Of a DNA stretch of 64,000 nt, positions 1 to 13,500 are shown piece after piece. The notes below the pieces were generated by a model. It did not search any database. It saw only the letters and a list, made by a program, of their open reading frames with translations, and was not told the origin of the DNA. The DNA is from Homalodisca vitripennis (lineage: Eukaryota > Arthropoda > Insecta > Hemiptera > Cicadellidae), in NCBI RefSeq assembly GCF_021130785.1, contig NC_060214.1:2073001-2137000 (forward strand), in the 5' to 3' direction. The position numbers were made by a program, and so were the translations under genes. How positions within the stretch are numbered: position 1 is the first letter of the stretch; the number at the start of each line of letters is the position of its first letter.

Positions 1-2236
1 GGATGCCAAAATGTGCTGGGGTACCATCTTATTGCCAGATGAGCGAATGAATATTGAAAACCGGATTGTTTCTGAGCTCGGGAACTACTACTTCTTGCAG
101 CAACCGTAAATAACTTTCTGAGTTAACATTTCCTTGAAGCAAATAAGGACCAATCAATGCATTACTCGAAATACCTCTCTATACCATAACACCAGGTACA
201 TTGAGTTCTGCTTGGATTATGTTATGAGGATTTACATCCGACCAGCACACGCAGTTATGCCGATTAACTTGTCCATTAATTTTGAAACATGCCTCATGAC
301 ACCACAAAATTGATCGCAAGAAATTTGGATCAGTCTCTGAGCGGATAATTTTTGTCTCACAGAATTTCATTCGCCTATCGGAATCATCCTCGTGATGTGC
401 TTGGAGTAAAGATGGACGGTAGGGCTTAAATTTGAATTACTTTAACATTGTTTGCATGCTTCTTCTTGATATTTTTAGTTCAGAAGATGCCTTACGAGTC
501 GATTTACCAGGACTGGCTACAAAAGCTTGAACAACTGTCTGCAAGTTTTCTTCGTTGCAAATTGATCGTGGGTGACCACACTTCCGAGCATTTTTTTTTT
601 CCTTGGGGCGGCCTACTGCCATGCACTTAAGCCTCAAGGGCTTTTTGTGCACCCCGGAAACACACCATGAGGCCTACCAGTCTATGATTTCAGCAGTTCC
701 ACAAACCGCCGAAAACAACCTATCAGGTCCTCCTGGGGAAATTCACCAGCCCTGTCCAAACTACCAAAGATAGCATACCGCTCCCTTGCTATTGAAGGGC
801 AATCAAAGAGCAGGTGCTCAGCAGTTTCATCCTACTCATTACACATTCTACAGAGCGGATCCTCCGGAAGGATGCCGACTCTGTGGAGATGCTTCCTCAG
901 GTGACCATGCCCCGTGATAAGGCCAATAACCCGAGAAGACATTGATCTATTTAATGAGAGAAGGTCCGACGCCACCCTGGAGGAAGGCGACTGTAATACC
1001 ATTCTGCTCATTCTCAAGCCCGGATGCAACTTCCACATTCTCTCATGCTCCGCGTCAACCCATTTCGAGACAGTCCTAGAGGATTCACACCTTGGAACAC
1101 CGCAGAACGGTTGAGGGCCCGTCATAATTGTTGCTGAGCCCTGGTTTGCCAGGGCATCAGCTCTTTCGTTCCCAGGGATCCCCTCATGACCAGGAACCCA
1201 ACAAACGGTCACATTGTTGATTCTGGCAAAGGAGGAAACAGCTTGATAGCAATCCCAAACTAGTTTGGATTTGATCACACAAGAGTCCAGTGCCATCAGC
1301 GCCGCCTGACTGTCCGTGAAAATATTAATCGTCTTGCTGCTATATCGCAGATGAAGATTCTCACGAGCACATTCCATAATAGCTGCGACCTCCGCCTGAA
1401 AAACTGTCGGATAGCGACCCATAGGGACCACCAGCTCCCTACATGGTCTCACTCCCAGAATTCCAGCGCCTGTGCCGCTTTTTGTTTTAGAGCCGTCTGT
1501 GAACCATTCAAGCTTCGCTGGTGGAAGAGGTTTCCTTCCCTCTCACCAATCATCCCTAGAGGGTACAACAATCCTAAAGGGTTTGTCAAAGGAAAACTTT
1601 TGTGGCATCTGATCAGAGATTATATGCAGAGCATCCTCCTGAATCAGGGTGCTAATTCTACAGTGCCCACTGCTACAGCCCAACCTGAGTCCCATCTGCT
1701 GAAGACAGTGAGCACTCCTCCTGGCCATAGCCCGAATGACAATGTCCAGGGGGGCGAGGTTGAGACAAAAGTCTAGAGCCACACCTTCTTATGGATACCC
1801 GCCAGACGAGCTACCACCATCTTGGCCTCCGTTTTTGGCCACCAGATGACAGCTCCACACATTAGTGCAGGTCTGACTATGGAAACATAAAGCCAGTACA
1901 AGAGCCTCGGCTTCAGTCCCCAGGGCTCACCTATCACACGTCAGCATTGCATTAGAGACCATTTCCCCCTGGTGATGATATTTACGACTAAATTCTTCAA
2001 TTATAGCAGTATTTTTATTATGCTTCCGCCACAACTGAAGGATGTAAACTCGTTGGATTGTAAACAATTTAAAAACACACAAACAAAAAATAACAGATGC
2101 AAAGAGCGTCACTTTACACTAGCCACTGGAACGGACAACAATGAACTTACTCCGTGTTGCTGCCAACAACATTGTTACCAACCTATCGAAACAAAATATC
2201 TTAATTTATGGGGAAACAGACATATGCGCCACCCTG
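1..2236 (-). pseudogene. Tc1-like DDE_3 (DUF4817) transposase remnant, split by a LINE
   Basis: Two parts of one transposase flank a LINE. Part 1 (about 2090-1978) gives the amino-terminal helix-turn-helix: LFTIQ-RVYILQLWRKHNKN then IEEFSRKYH. Part 2 (613-1) resumes with GRPKEKKNARKCGHPRS, the second helix-turn-helix (PGKSTRKASSELKISRRSM), the catalytic-core stretch HEACFKINGQVNRHNCVCW, then NALIGPYLLQGNVNSESYL and DGTPAHF near the edge. Breaks: a frameshift near 436, a stop replacing the Trp after GVMV at about 178, and a frameshift near 45. CAGGGTGGCGCAT next to TA at 2237-2238 is the likely inverted-repeat end. The rest lies left of the window. It is inactive. Confidence 0.7.
614..1930 (-). 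pseudogene. LINE 3' part: RT C-terminus and RNase H (I/Jockey-like), inserted in a DDE_3 transposon
   Basis: The minus frame starts at WGLKPRLLYWLYVSIVRP, the linker after the reverse transcriptase, and runs into an RNase H domain: QAEVAAI, FTDSQAALMAL, and WVPGHEGIPGNERADALA, which contain the expected acidic and His residues. A carboxy-terminal stretch follows (GHGHLRKHLHRVG, C..C), ending at stop 682-684. Stops at about 1783 and 829 and an altered stretch around 1453-1543 break the frame. The 5' end is truncated near 1930 as is usual for LINEs. The 3' tail (reading TGCACAAAAAGCCCTTGAGG) abuts the transposase near 614. Confidence 0.75.
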
Positions 2237-2238
2237 TA

Positions 2239-3532
2239 GTTTGGTCAAAATCAGTGTCTGTGTACAAGAAATATGGTTGGAGTCAAATACAACACATTAA
2301 AAAATTACATTAACATGTTCATGACGACGGCTTATTTCCGGACTTCTTTTATTTGCCGTCGATTTTTTCAATAATAACAATGGCCAAAAACCTTAATGTT
2401 CATTCCGTTAAACGTCCAAGTATAATGAGAATAGTATTATTTTAAAATTAATTATTTCAATAAGTTTTTTCAATTTTTCTCTATGTGTCCCAGGGGTATC
2501 TAAAAATTAATTTACATTTATTTAAGTGCAGGATGAAATTTAACAAACCACAAAGACAGGAAAACAATAAAAACACAATAAGGTAAGGAAATACATAGCT
2601 ACGTGTACCCTATCGGACGCACGACGTGCTTTACGAAATCCAAGTGGATGGGATACACGTCGTTGTGGACGTATTAATCATAATTAGTATAACTTAGAAA
2701 CTTACAAGGAATGCATACATAATATCGGTTGTTTGTTCTACCATAATTAATTTAGATTTTGTTGGTTTTCTGAAGTTTGTTACAAACAAGTAAAACAATG
2801 AGTACAATTACATACATGATCAATATCATGCACAATCATCAAACTGGGGTATCTGGACTAAAGATAGTATAACTGACATAACCCAAAGAAACCAGAATAA
2901 CAATTATGGGAATGTTTATGTTTCCAGGGAAAATCTAAAACCTTCCACTAACCTCAATGTCACATTAAACACCATATCACCCCATCAGAATGGTGGAAGG
3001 AATTTCCAAAACTCATCTAAACAAAGGATAGAGTAAGCTGACAACTGTAAATGTTTTTAATCCTATTGAATCATACACTTTGCAGTAGCAACACAGGATT
3101 AATAAAATATTAAACTAAAATTTTTACTGTAATGTGTTGCTAATGTAGCACTGGAATTGCAAGGTGCAAATTCTTAGAACTGTCCACTGAGTCACCTAAT
3201 TCAGTAAGGTGACGATTGAAATGCACTTGTCTGGCCGTATGTTGCAGTTTGCGATAGGTACCACAGAAAATGTACATCCAAAAGACTCAATAGCAATGAT
3301 ATATGTTTGTGTTAATCAAGAAATGGCTAAAAAGAGTGAATTTAAGCTTTAAAACATTTTACACATTTTTATGTACATTGTTTAGACTTCCCTGTTCAAT
3401 ATACTTTTCCTTTCCAATCATTACGAATTTCTCATTTTTTGAAACGGTGTTAAAATTAATTTACAACGAACTTGTTGATAATCTTCGTAGATTTTTATCT
3501 CACTGCTTCTGCAAACTTTAACCTGATTCCCT
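2239..3532. other. AT-rich DNA, no gene seen
   Basis: Probably the distal part of the last visible intron of the F-box gene. A small GC-richer patch at 2610-2670 has no open frame or splice signals I can support. Confidence 0.4.
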
Positions 3533-4185
3533 TTAACCCATTGTGGATCGTATTGTTTTGGCACGTGGGCATCAGCGGGCACGAATTAATTTACGGTCAG
3601 CGGCCGCCGAACGAACAGCAATGGTGCGCCACATCGTATCGCTCTCTATTGTATACTTTATCTGCGTTGAACTGGATTCCGGTTTATAAAAATATCTCCA
3701 TCTATATTCTTAAAAACTAAATAATTAAATACAATATATTGTTTATGAACTATTATTGTAATAAATATCGATCACGTTCAGACGATCGTAAGTTTTCCAT
3801 TTCAATCAGCTCATATTATGACACGTGAATTATACCATAAAATGCGATACTAGTTACTGTTATAATAACAGCTGAGAAAAACAACCAATCAGAAGCGCTA
3901 AAAAGCAGAGAGTAAACTCATATAAATGATTTTTCAACTTCGACATACAACTGCGATCTGTAGGATATTTATAAAACTTTTGAAAACACTGAACATAGAC
4001 CTTTGTTTAAACACTCTTAGTTGACAAGTGAAGACGATCGCCCAATCTATCAGACACTAATTAATAGAACTATTTGGAGGGAAACTTAAAAGCAGACCAC
4101 TTTTGCAATCTGAGCTCATCATCGTGCCGTTAGGCCCGGCCACTTCGTGACGAGCCCAGCTCGTCAGTGATCCGCAATGGGTTAA
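3533..4185. mobile_element. piggyBac-type MITE, copy 1
   Basis: TTAA flanks at 3533-3536 and 4182-4185 bound inverted ends: CCCATTGTGGATCG at the left and the complement, GATCCGCAATGGG, at the right. The right subterminal region holds an imperfect palindrome GACGAGCCCAGCTCGTC (4149-4165), a layout I recognise from piggyBac-like elements. No transposase is present. It lies about 230 bp past exon 8, in the last intron. A second copy lies at 11551. Confidence 0.85.
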
Positions 4186-4419
4186 AGAGAGACACACATG
4201 AGACGAGTAAAATGTATGGCCCGAGACAGGGATGTTGTCTTGTCTTGGTTAATATATCCATATTGATTTTTCATAAAATGGGAGTACAATTTATATCAGT
4301 CTCTATAAACTGAGGCTGCAGATGGTAAAAATCATGGTTTTCCACAATGATTATAACATATTACAACTAAGAAAAAACAGTGAGCTATGGAAACAAACAC
4401 AAACAGTGTGGTTACTCAC

Positions 4420-4556
4420 CCAGGAGACCATTCAGGATTGTGAGGCCAGTCACATCGCAGTATGACAGCATTACGACGAATGTACAGATAGCGCAGCTTC
4501 TTGCCCTCGTTGGCCAGCAGGAGGACTGTGCTTGTTGAGACACGCTCACGCACTAC
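4420..4556 (-). CDS. F-box gene exon 8 (last exon visible)
   Basis: Acceptor TTACTTCAACAG|GTAGTG and donor CCTGG|GTGAGT; 137 nt, phase 0 in and phase 2 out. It encodes VVRERVSTSTVLLLANEG, KKLRYLYIRRNAVILRCDW and PHNPEWSP. The protein is not finished here, so the next exon lies beyond at least one intron running left, probably outside the window. Confidence 0.8.
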
Positions 4557-7500
4557 CTGTTGAAGTAAACCAGGGATCTTTCTAATATTGAACGGCAACT
4601 TTTACAAATAAGGTTAAAAATCTCTCGTAGCTGTCAAATAGCTAGAATACTTATAATATTTCAGCAGTGTACTTAGTTTCAGTTTAAAATATCTACTTAA
4701 GAATGTATGTTCAGAAATACGATTAACTACCAAACCTTCATGATATTCTATTGCTATTAAAGTAACATGAAGCAAGGATGAACATTTTCACACTTAGTTC
4801 AACTAGATAATACAGAAACGGTTCTTAAAGTTTATTTGAAAAATAACTCTGATTTTAAACTTATAAGTGAATGTTTTGATTTTAAACTTATAAGTGAATG
4901 TTTTGATTTTTCTTATAATTTCTGATACGGACATCTGTATATGATGATTTCAAAATCTCTTATATAAAAATTCACAAAATATTTTAAATAGAAAATATAA
5001 TAAAATATTCGCTTTAAAATAATATAATAAATAAATTAGTAATTTATTTAAAAGTGTGTGTACGTTGAACAACTACTATGGAAGTGTGTGGAGATTGAGC
5101 AAACATCATTAAACTGCTTACAAGTGTGTGAAGATTGAGCAAACATCATTAAACAACTGCTTACAAGTGTGTGAAGATTGAGCAAACATCATTAAACTGC
5201 TTACAAGTGTGTGGAGATTGAGCAAAGATCATTTAAACTGCTTACAAGTGTGTGAAGATTGAGCAAACATCATTAAACAACTTACAAGTGTGTGAAGATT
5301 GAGCAAACATCATTTAACAACTTACAAGTGTGTGAAGATTGAGCAAACATCATTTAACTGCTTACAAGTGTGTGAAGATTGAGCAAACATCATTTAACTG
5401 CTTACAAGTGTGTGAAGATTGAGCAAACATCATTTAACTGCTTACAAGTGTGTGAAGATTGAGCAAACATCATTTAACTGCTTACAAGTGTGTGAAGATT
5501 GAGCAAACATCATTTAACTGCTTACAAGTGTGTGAAGATTGAGCAAACATCATTTAAACTGCTTACAAGTGTGTGAAGATTGAGCAAACATCATTTAACT
5601 GCTTACAAGTGTGTGGAGATTGAGCAAACATCATTTAACAACTTACAAGTGTGTGGAGATTAGGGCAAACACGACACATCATGAGCAAGAACGGATCCAT
5701 CCGGTCATTGAAGCTCTTGGGTTGATGGAACCTGGGCAGCTTGATATGTCCGAACACGCAGAGCTGGTCCTTGTACAGGTCCATGGCTCTGGTGAGAATG
5801 TCAGTTAGCAGCTGTGGACAAGATTCAGATTGGTTTGAAAATATGATACAGGCTGCCGTGAAAGTAAAGTTGCTGTTTTGGCTTTAGAAAAATAATTGGA
5901 TTTGTTATATATAGATTACCTGTCATTATGTGTCAAGCCATTATAGCCATTTGTATTGTATTGATGGTAAAAATTCAGAGCATAGATGCAAAAGAACAAC
6001 TGTAAAGGTGTGTTGAATTCCTAAGCACACTCAGAAATGAAATCCTTTCAAACTGATTTACAATCCTGAATTCTTAAAAGATAAAAAAGTGCTCTTGGGT
6101 TTTTGTCAATATATTTAAAACAAAAATAGAAAAAAATCTTAAAGTTGTATATATTATATAACTTAAGTAAGTAAAGAAAATATTGTATTATCATTTACTT
6201 TATTTACTATCATAAAAAAGTGTTATTAAAGTGTTAATAAGTGTTGAATTATTTGTGTGTTATTTAATGAAACTATACATCTAAATATTTTTAAAAATAA
6301 AATAAAAATTTCTTATGTAGTTTTTAATCTGTAATGTTGAAATTTTGTTACAAATTATGACTACTAGTAGCGAGTCTTTAGTGACAATAATAGAATAAGG
6401 AAATTGTCCAATTCTTTGTTATTGACAATGAGTGGTTTATACATTTGTAATATATAACAATGGGAAATGTCCAAAATCCTATTATCAAAGTTTTCAAAGT
6501 TTTTGTATTTTTGTTTAAAAAACAATTGAAAAATATTTGTCAGTCGCTCTTTAAGCAAGAACTGCTTGAGCATGACCAGACAGGTTTGCCCTCCCCGGAC
6601 AGCACAGGTTACATGTGCTAGAGCTGCATCAGATTCAGCCTGGCATTGATAATTTGTGTGAGTAGAAAACATCATTTTTGCCTCGAGAAAAAATGCAATC
6701 TAACACATGTTTAGCATTAGCTAAGCACGGCTGTCACTATTTAAAGTTTTGAGAGAAAATTGCTCCTTTTTTGTAATACAGACACCAAGCTTATTATTGA
6801 AACCTGGGTTGAATGTAGTTTTCATTGTTTTTATTCACGCAAGGAACAAATTATACTGTCTGTAGACGATTGCGTGGTTGTAGATGAACAAATATCAATA
6901 CTTATTTATTAAACATGTCCTTACACCGTACCCACCTTACACTGAGGACTGACGTAGAGCACTGTGTGCACCGGTGCTGATTCCTGCCACAGAAGATGAC
7001 GTTCTCGGATGCACTCCACTCTAAGGTGCACCTGTATCATGTTCTCATAAATGTGAATGACCCAATTAAAAATAATCAAATTCATAGAAAAACTTGCTGA
7101 ATCTTTTAAGGCATGCTTCAGACAAACCGATAAAATAACATATGTACTATCTCTTTCCACAACAATAATAATAGATTAAGTTGGGGAAAATATCCTGTTT
7201 CCATCACATTCCTTCCATCAACAAAATCAAACATTAAACAAAGAACCTATTATATAGGTCTATGTTATTCCAATATTTGAATTAGTTACCATAACATGTT
7301 TAAATAAGTCAGTTAAGTAAAGTTTTGCGGGATGGAAGAACAAACTTCTAAGAATCCAAAATATACATATGTAATATTAGTTGAACAAAGATTTCTACAT
7401 ACAAATTGTAAGCAACTAAATATTTTTATGTTTGTTGTGACTATATAAAATGGTTAAAGAAGATACTAAGAGGGAAGGCATTCACTCTGGCTCTACGTGT

Positions 7501-10500
7501 TGAGAAGATCTTAAGTGGGAAGGTAATCTCTCTGGTTCTACGTGTTGAGAAGATCTTAAGTGGGAAGGTAATCTCTCTGGTTCTACGTGTTGAGATGATA
7601 CTAAGTGGAAAGGTAATTTCTCTGGCTCTACGTGTTGAGAAGATCTTAAGTGGGAAGGTAATCTCTCTGGTTCTACGTGTTGAGATGATACTAAGTGGAA
7701 AGGTAATTTCTCTGGCTCTACGTGTTGAGAAGATCTTAAGTGGGAAGGTAATCTCTCTGGTTCTACGTGTTGAGATGATACTAAGTGGAAAGGTAATTTC
7801 TCTGGCTCTACGTGTTGAGAAGATCTTAAGTGGGAAGGTAATCTCTCTGGTTCTACGTGTTGAGATGATACTAAGTGGAAAGGTAATTTCTCTGGCTCTA
7901 CGTGTTGAGAAGATCTTAAGTGGGAAGGTAATCTCTCTGGTTCTACGTGTTGAGAAGATCTTAAGTGGGAAGGTAATCTCTCTGGTTCTACGTGTTGAGA
8001 AGATACTAAGTGGGAAGGTAATCTCTTTGGCTCTACGTGTTGAGAGGATACTAAGTGGAAAGGTAATCTCTCTGGTTCTACGTGTTGAGAGGATCTTAAG
8101 TGGGAAGGTAATCTCTCTGGTTCTACGTGTTGAGAGGGATACTATGTGGAAAGGTAATCTCTCTGGCTCTACGTGTTGAGAAGATCTTAAGTGGGAAGGT
8201 AATCTCTCTGGTTCTACGTGTTTGAGAGGATACTAAGTGGGAAAGGTAATCTCTCTGGCTCTACGTGTTGAGAAGATCTTAAGTGGGAAGGTAATCTCTC
8301 TGGTTCTACGTGTTGAGAGATACTAAGTGGAAAGGTAATCTCTCTGGCTCTACGTGTTGAGAAGATCTTAAGTGGGAAGGTAATCTCTCTGGTTCTACGT
8401 GTTGAGATACTATGTGGAAAGGTAATCTCTCTGGCTCTAACGTGTTGAGAAGATCTTAAGTGGGAAGGTAATCTCTCTGGTTCTACGTGTTGAGAGGATA
8501 CTATGTGGAAAGGTAATCTCTCTGGCTCTACGTGTTTGAGAAGATCTTAAGTGGGAAGGTAATCTCTCTGGTTCTACGTGTTGAGAGGATACTAAGTGGA
8601 AAGGTAAATTCTCTGGCTCTACGTGTTGAGAAGATCTTAAGTGGGAAGGTAATCTCTCTAATCTACTACGTGTTGAACTACTGTGGAGGTAATTCTATGC
8701 TCTACTGGATCTACTTGAGTGGGAACGTGTTAGATCTTAAGTGGGAAGGTAATCTCTCTGGTTCTATGTGTTGAGAGGATACTAAGTGGAAAGGTAATTT
8801 CTCTGGCTCTACGTGTTGAGAAGATCTTAAGTGGGAAGGTAATCTCTCTGGCTCTATGTGTTGAGAAGATCTTAAGTGGGAAGGTAATCTCTCTGATTCT
8901 ACGTGTTGAGAAGATACTAAGTGGGAAGGTAATCTCTCTGATCTACGTGTTGAGAGGATCTTAAGTGGGAAGGTAATCTCTCTGGTTCTACGTGTTGAGA
9001 GGATCTTAAGTGGGAAGGTAATCTCTCTGGTTCTACGTGTTGAGAGGATACTAAGTGGGAAGGTAATCTCTCTGGTTCTACGTGTTGAGAGGATACTAAG
9101 TGGGAAGGTAATCTCTCTGGCTCTACGTGTTGAGAGGATCTTAAGTGGGAAGGTAATCTCTCTATCTGGCTCTTTGTGTTAGTACATACCTTGAGAAGAT
9201 ACTGTATGAAGGGTATTCTCTTTAGCTCTACGTGTTAGTCTGTACCTTGAGAGGATACTAAGTGGGAAGGGTAATCTCTCTGGCTTGATGTATTAATATA
9301 TACCCTGAGAGGGTAGTAAGTGAGTAGGGTATTCTCTCTGGCAGTACGTACTTTGAGAGGATATTAAGTAGGAAGGGTATTCTCTTTGGCTATACATGTT
9401 AGTATCATATCTTGTCTGGATACTAAGTGAGAAGCTTATTCTCTCTGGCTCTACAACTTAGTACGTACCTTGAGAGAAGGGTTGTTCTTGGCACATTGCT
9501 TCCAGCTCTTGCTGCTGACTGCTGTGATATCCAAGGGTGTGTAACGGTTCTGTATGATGTGGAGGTGTTGCAGCCTGATCTCTCCCAGCAGATAGACCAC
9601 ATCCTCTCCCAGGTTTTGGGGGCTTATCTCCAACACCTGGCCACAGTATTTTGTCATTCACTAGTAGCCTTTTTGGTATATTATATTTCTTCAAATAAAA
9701 AGTAAACTGCACCATAACAATTCTACATGCATACAGTTTTTAAGTACAAATAAGATTTTTATTTGTCAGACACTTTTTTGGACATTGAATTAATTAATTG
9801 AATTAATTTTTAATTTGTATGTTACATTTCAACTATTTCTTTTGAATTAAAACAAGTATAAGTTAATAAAATGAGATTTGTATACCATAAGCTTTTTTAA
9901 TTCAACAAAGAATATATACATTTTTCAAATATTTTTACCTATTTTTGGTAATTTTTATATATGAGGCGTAAGTACTGTTTAGAAAAAATAGAACAAGTAA
10001 AACAGTTTTTTGGCTGCTTAGCTCGCGCTTCATGTGCAGGAACAAGTAGTATTCAGATGGTGCCAAGTTCGGGCTGTAGGGCAAGTGATCGAACTGCTCC
10101 CAACGAAATTGTCGAACCAATGTACCAGTGGTATGAGGCCGAGCATTGTCATGGAGCAACACAATTCCGTTATTGAGCATTCCTCTCAGTTTGTTTTGAA
10201 TTGCCCGCCTTAGTTTTCTTAAGGTTTCACGATACCTCGCTGCATTAATGGTTTCACCTCTTGGAAGAAAATTAATCAGCAAAACACCTTTCCGATTCCA
10301 AAAGACAGTGCACATGATTTTTTTGTGCAGACATTGTCGTCTTGAATTTTTGTTTCTTCAGGGATTGCGTGTGTCACCACTCCATTGACTGCTGTTTGTA
10401 TTCCGGTGTGACATGACAGACCCAAGTTTCACCACCTGTCACAATTTTGTTTAAAAAATCCTCACCATCATCACTGTACCGTGTGGGAAAAGTCAAAACA

Positions 10501-13500
10501 CTTCTGAGTTTCTTGGTTTTGTGCTCAAGCATTTTTGGAACCCATCGGGTTGCGATAAACTAAGCGGTCCATAACGATTTTGTACAAAAGAGTACGTAAA
10601 ATTTGTTGGAAAGCGTTGTCATAGTAAAATATCTGTTCTCTTAGAATTTTTGTCAACTGCCCTAACCAGATCATCGGTGACGAGAGAAGGCTGACCGCTC
10701 TGATGCTCATCATGCACATTTGTTCGACCGCCATTGAACATTCTAATCCACTTTCTCACAATTCGTTCACTCATCGCGTCTTCCCCATAAACATCTCGAA
10801 ATTGATGATAAATTTGAGCCAGTTTCACATTTCTTGCATTCAAAAATCTTATTACAGAACAAATCTCACAATCGGGGAATCAATAATGTTAAACATCAAT
10901 CAATATAAATATCAATTGTCTTAAACATTCAGAGAAAACTGAAAACACAATATAGAACAACTAAAATGGCGTGAGTCGATAGCCAGTGAAAAAGGACGAC
11001 TAGTGCGCATGCGCGGAACACCGATTGCAGTGTTATTGCGGCAGTAGAATGAAATGGTACTTACTTTCCAAGCAAGCTTCGTATTATTAGGTACAAACAA
11101 TTCTCTCAGTGAGAAGCAACTGATATTTACACTATAGTAAATTACCAATATGCATCATATTTTTAACACTTTTTACTACAAATTAAATAGTTTTTCAACA
11201 GTCAGTTCCAAAACCACAAAACACTAAATAATGAGTTTTTACAGGAACTTGGAAAAGGTATTTGAACTAGAGCTGCACCTTTTTTTCTTTCTTATTGTTC
11301 TTTCTTCATTGTTTAGGATTAAATTATGTACTATAAAAAATAATAATTAGAAAATATTATTAAAATTACATAGCAAAAACTTAATTTTGTACTTAAAATA
11401 TTTTTAAATATCTGTAAGCTATTTTTAAATGGACTTGATTTACTTATAATTAAAGACCATTCAAATTGAACAATTAATTTCCAAGTTTATCAGAATATTG
11501 TATATAATTACTACTATAATCTTTCTTCTCTTTGAGTTAGGTTTTGAATATTAACCCATTGCGGATCGTATTGTTTTGGTGCATGGGCACCAGCGGGCAC
11601 GAATTAATTTACGGTCAGCAACCGCACGAACAGCAATGGTGCGCCACATCGTATCGCTCGCTATTGTATACTAGAAAATTCAGCTGTGAAGGTAATAGTT
11701 CAGATGGAACATGGGCCTGTTGGGGTATCCGTGATGTAGGAAGGTTCCGGGGTGGCAGGGATGATGTCTGAATCATAGTCTAAATAAAGCGGCCCGGGCG
11801 AAGCGATTACAACATCCAGGCCATTGTCTAGACTAAACCCGCCAACATGTACGTCTGCGTCGTTTAGTTCTGTGTTACTAACCTCAAAGTATTATAATAA
11901 CAACTGAGGAAAACACCCAATCAGAAGCACTAAAAAGCGGAGAGTAAACTCATATGATTGCTTTTTCAACTTCAACATACAATGCGATCTGTAGGATATT
12001 TATAAAACTTTTGAAAACTCTAAACGTAGACCGTTGTTAAACACTCTTAGTTGACAAGTGAAGACGATCACCCTATCGGGTGTCTATCAGACATTAATAG
12101 AACTATTTGGAGGGAAACTTAAAAGCAGACCGCTTTTGTGACCTGAGCTTATCAGTGATCCGCAATGGGTTAACATCTTGGGAAAAATATAATACTGAAA
12201 AATTATGTTTCTGGTATTATTTGTATTAGTGGCAACATGCAAACTATATGAAATGAACACTCCTATGTTTATCTTGTACTGGCTCTATCTCCAGGTCTGA
12301 CCTGTAGGTTGAGGAACACCCCTGCGTGCAGCAACGGACACGTGATCTTGGTGCAGTTGACCAGCGAGAGTCTGCGCAAGGTCAGCGTGTGATCGTAACA
12401 GACCTGATCCAGCAGAGACAAGGCCTCACGATGGTCCAACATGAGGTCTATCAACTCCAGATGGCGCAGGGACTCCAGATTACCCATCAGCCTCTTCAGT
12501 GCCTCCAACAACTTCCCTGCGAGTCAATATTTTGTGAAAATTCTGTGGAAGAATGTCTTTAAAAACGGTTTGTGACTAAATTTAAAATCTTTGTGTAAAT
12601 TTACAACAAAGACTTTAAAAAATTACTTGTTCAAACTGACGCCCCGAATATCATAAACCAAAGCCCCTAAGTTAAAAATTAAAGTTTGTAAAAAATGTGT
12701 CTTAAGTTGCATACATACTTGGAAACAGTAAATATAAATACTTATGAGAGAAATATGTTTCTTATTATCAGGTGATACATTCTAAAAAGTGTGCCTTTTT
12801 GTAGTAAATTAGTTATATGAAATTTATGTTACCTTTCCTAATTAAGAGTATAAAAAATTTGAGCACTACTTTATTAATTTTGTACATCTTCTATATAGGT
12901 TGATTTTTCAAATATGCCTATTATTTATGAGTTACAGGAGAATTGTAAGTTAGAGTTTTATGTGCCTCTTTGTGTTTCCTGGTTGTATAAGTTAGAAGTG
13001 AGACTGATTATTTGATTCGTTTATGCGATGTAGGATTTATCACCAAATTGTAGAAAAGTATAATAGTCTTTATAAATTTTTCAGTCACTGACTGTACAAG
13101 ACTGAGTTCATTGTTTTTTTTTAAAAAGGATGTTGGAATTGTGAATCATTTGTTGTAGCTAGCTATGTTTAATGTTTTTGTTACATAGTGGATTGTATGA
13201 GCACAAGCATTTAATCATGCTAAAAATACTTAGATTTATCGTTAGCTTTGCGCTAGACTATATAATGTTTAATATTTTGCACATTTATATTGTACTTTAT
13301 TAAACACATCACAAAGACTGTTGAACGTTGTTTTTATTTAATGCATTACAGATCAAATTTAACGACAATGTAATAAATACATGCAGGGTAAGGTGAAACA
13401 GAAAGTGTAGGTTGGTAGGTTGGAATATCTACAGAGTCAGTGAAAAAGTTAGATGCTTGAAACGTCAATACCAATATAATGTGTAATAGAATTTGAAAAA

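Noticed and set aside
6540..6675. Possible extra exon (HVTCAVRGGQTCLVMLKQFL)
   Set aside because: No good acceptor and donor pair; exons 6 and 7 already join in phase 0 without it.
7595..8179. 194-codon repetitive open frame (ILSGKVISLALRVE repeated)
   Set aside because: The 45-bp unit is 15 codons with no stop in this frame; it lies in an intron of the F-box gene and is antisense to it. No start context and indels break it elsewhere in the array.
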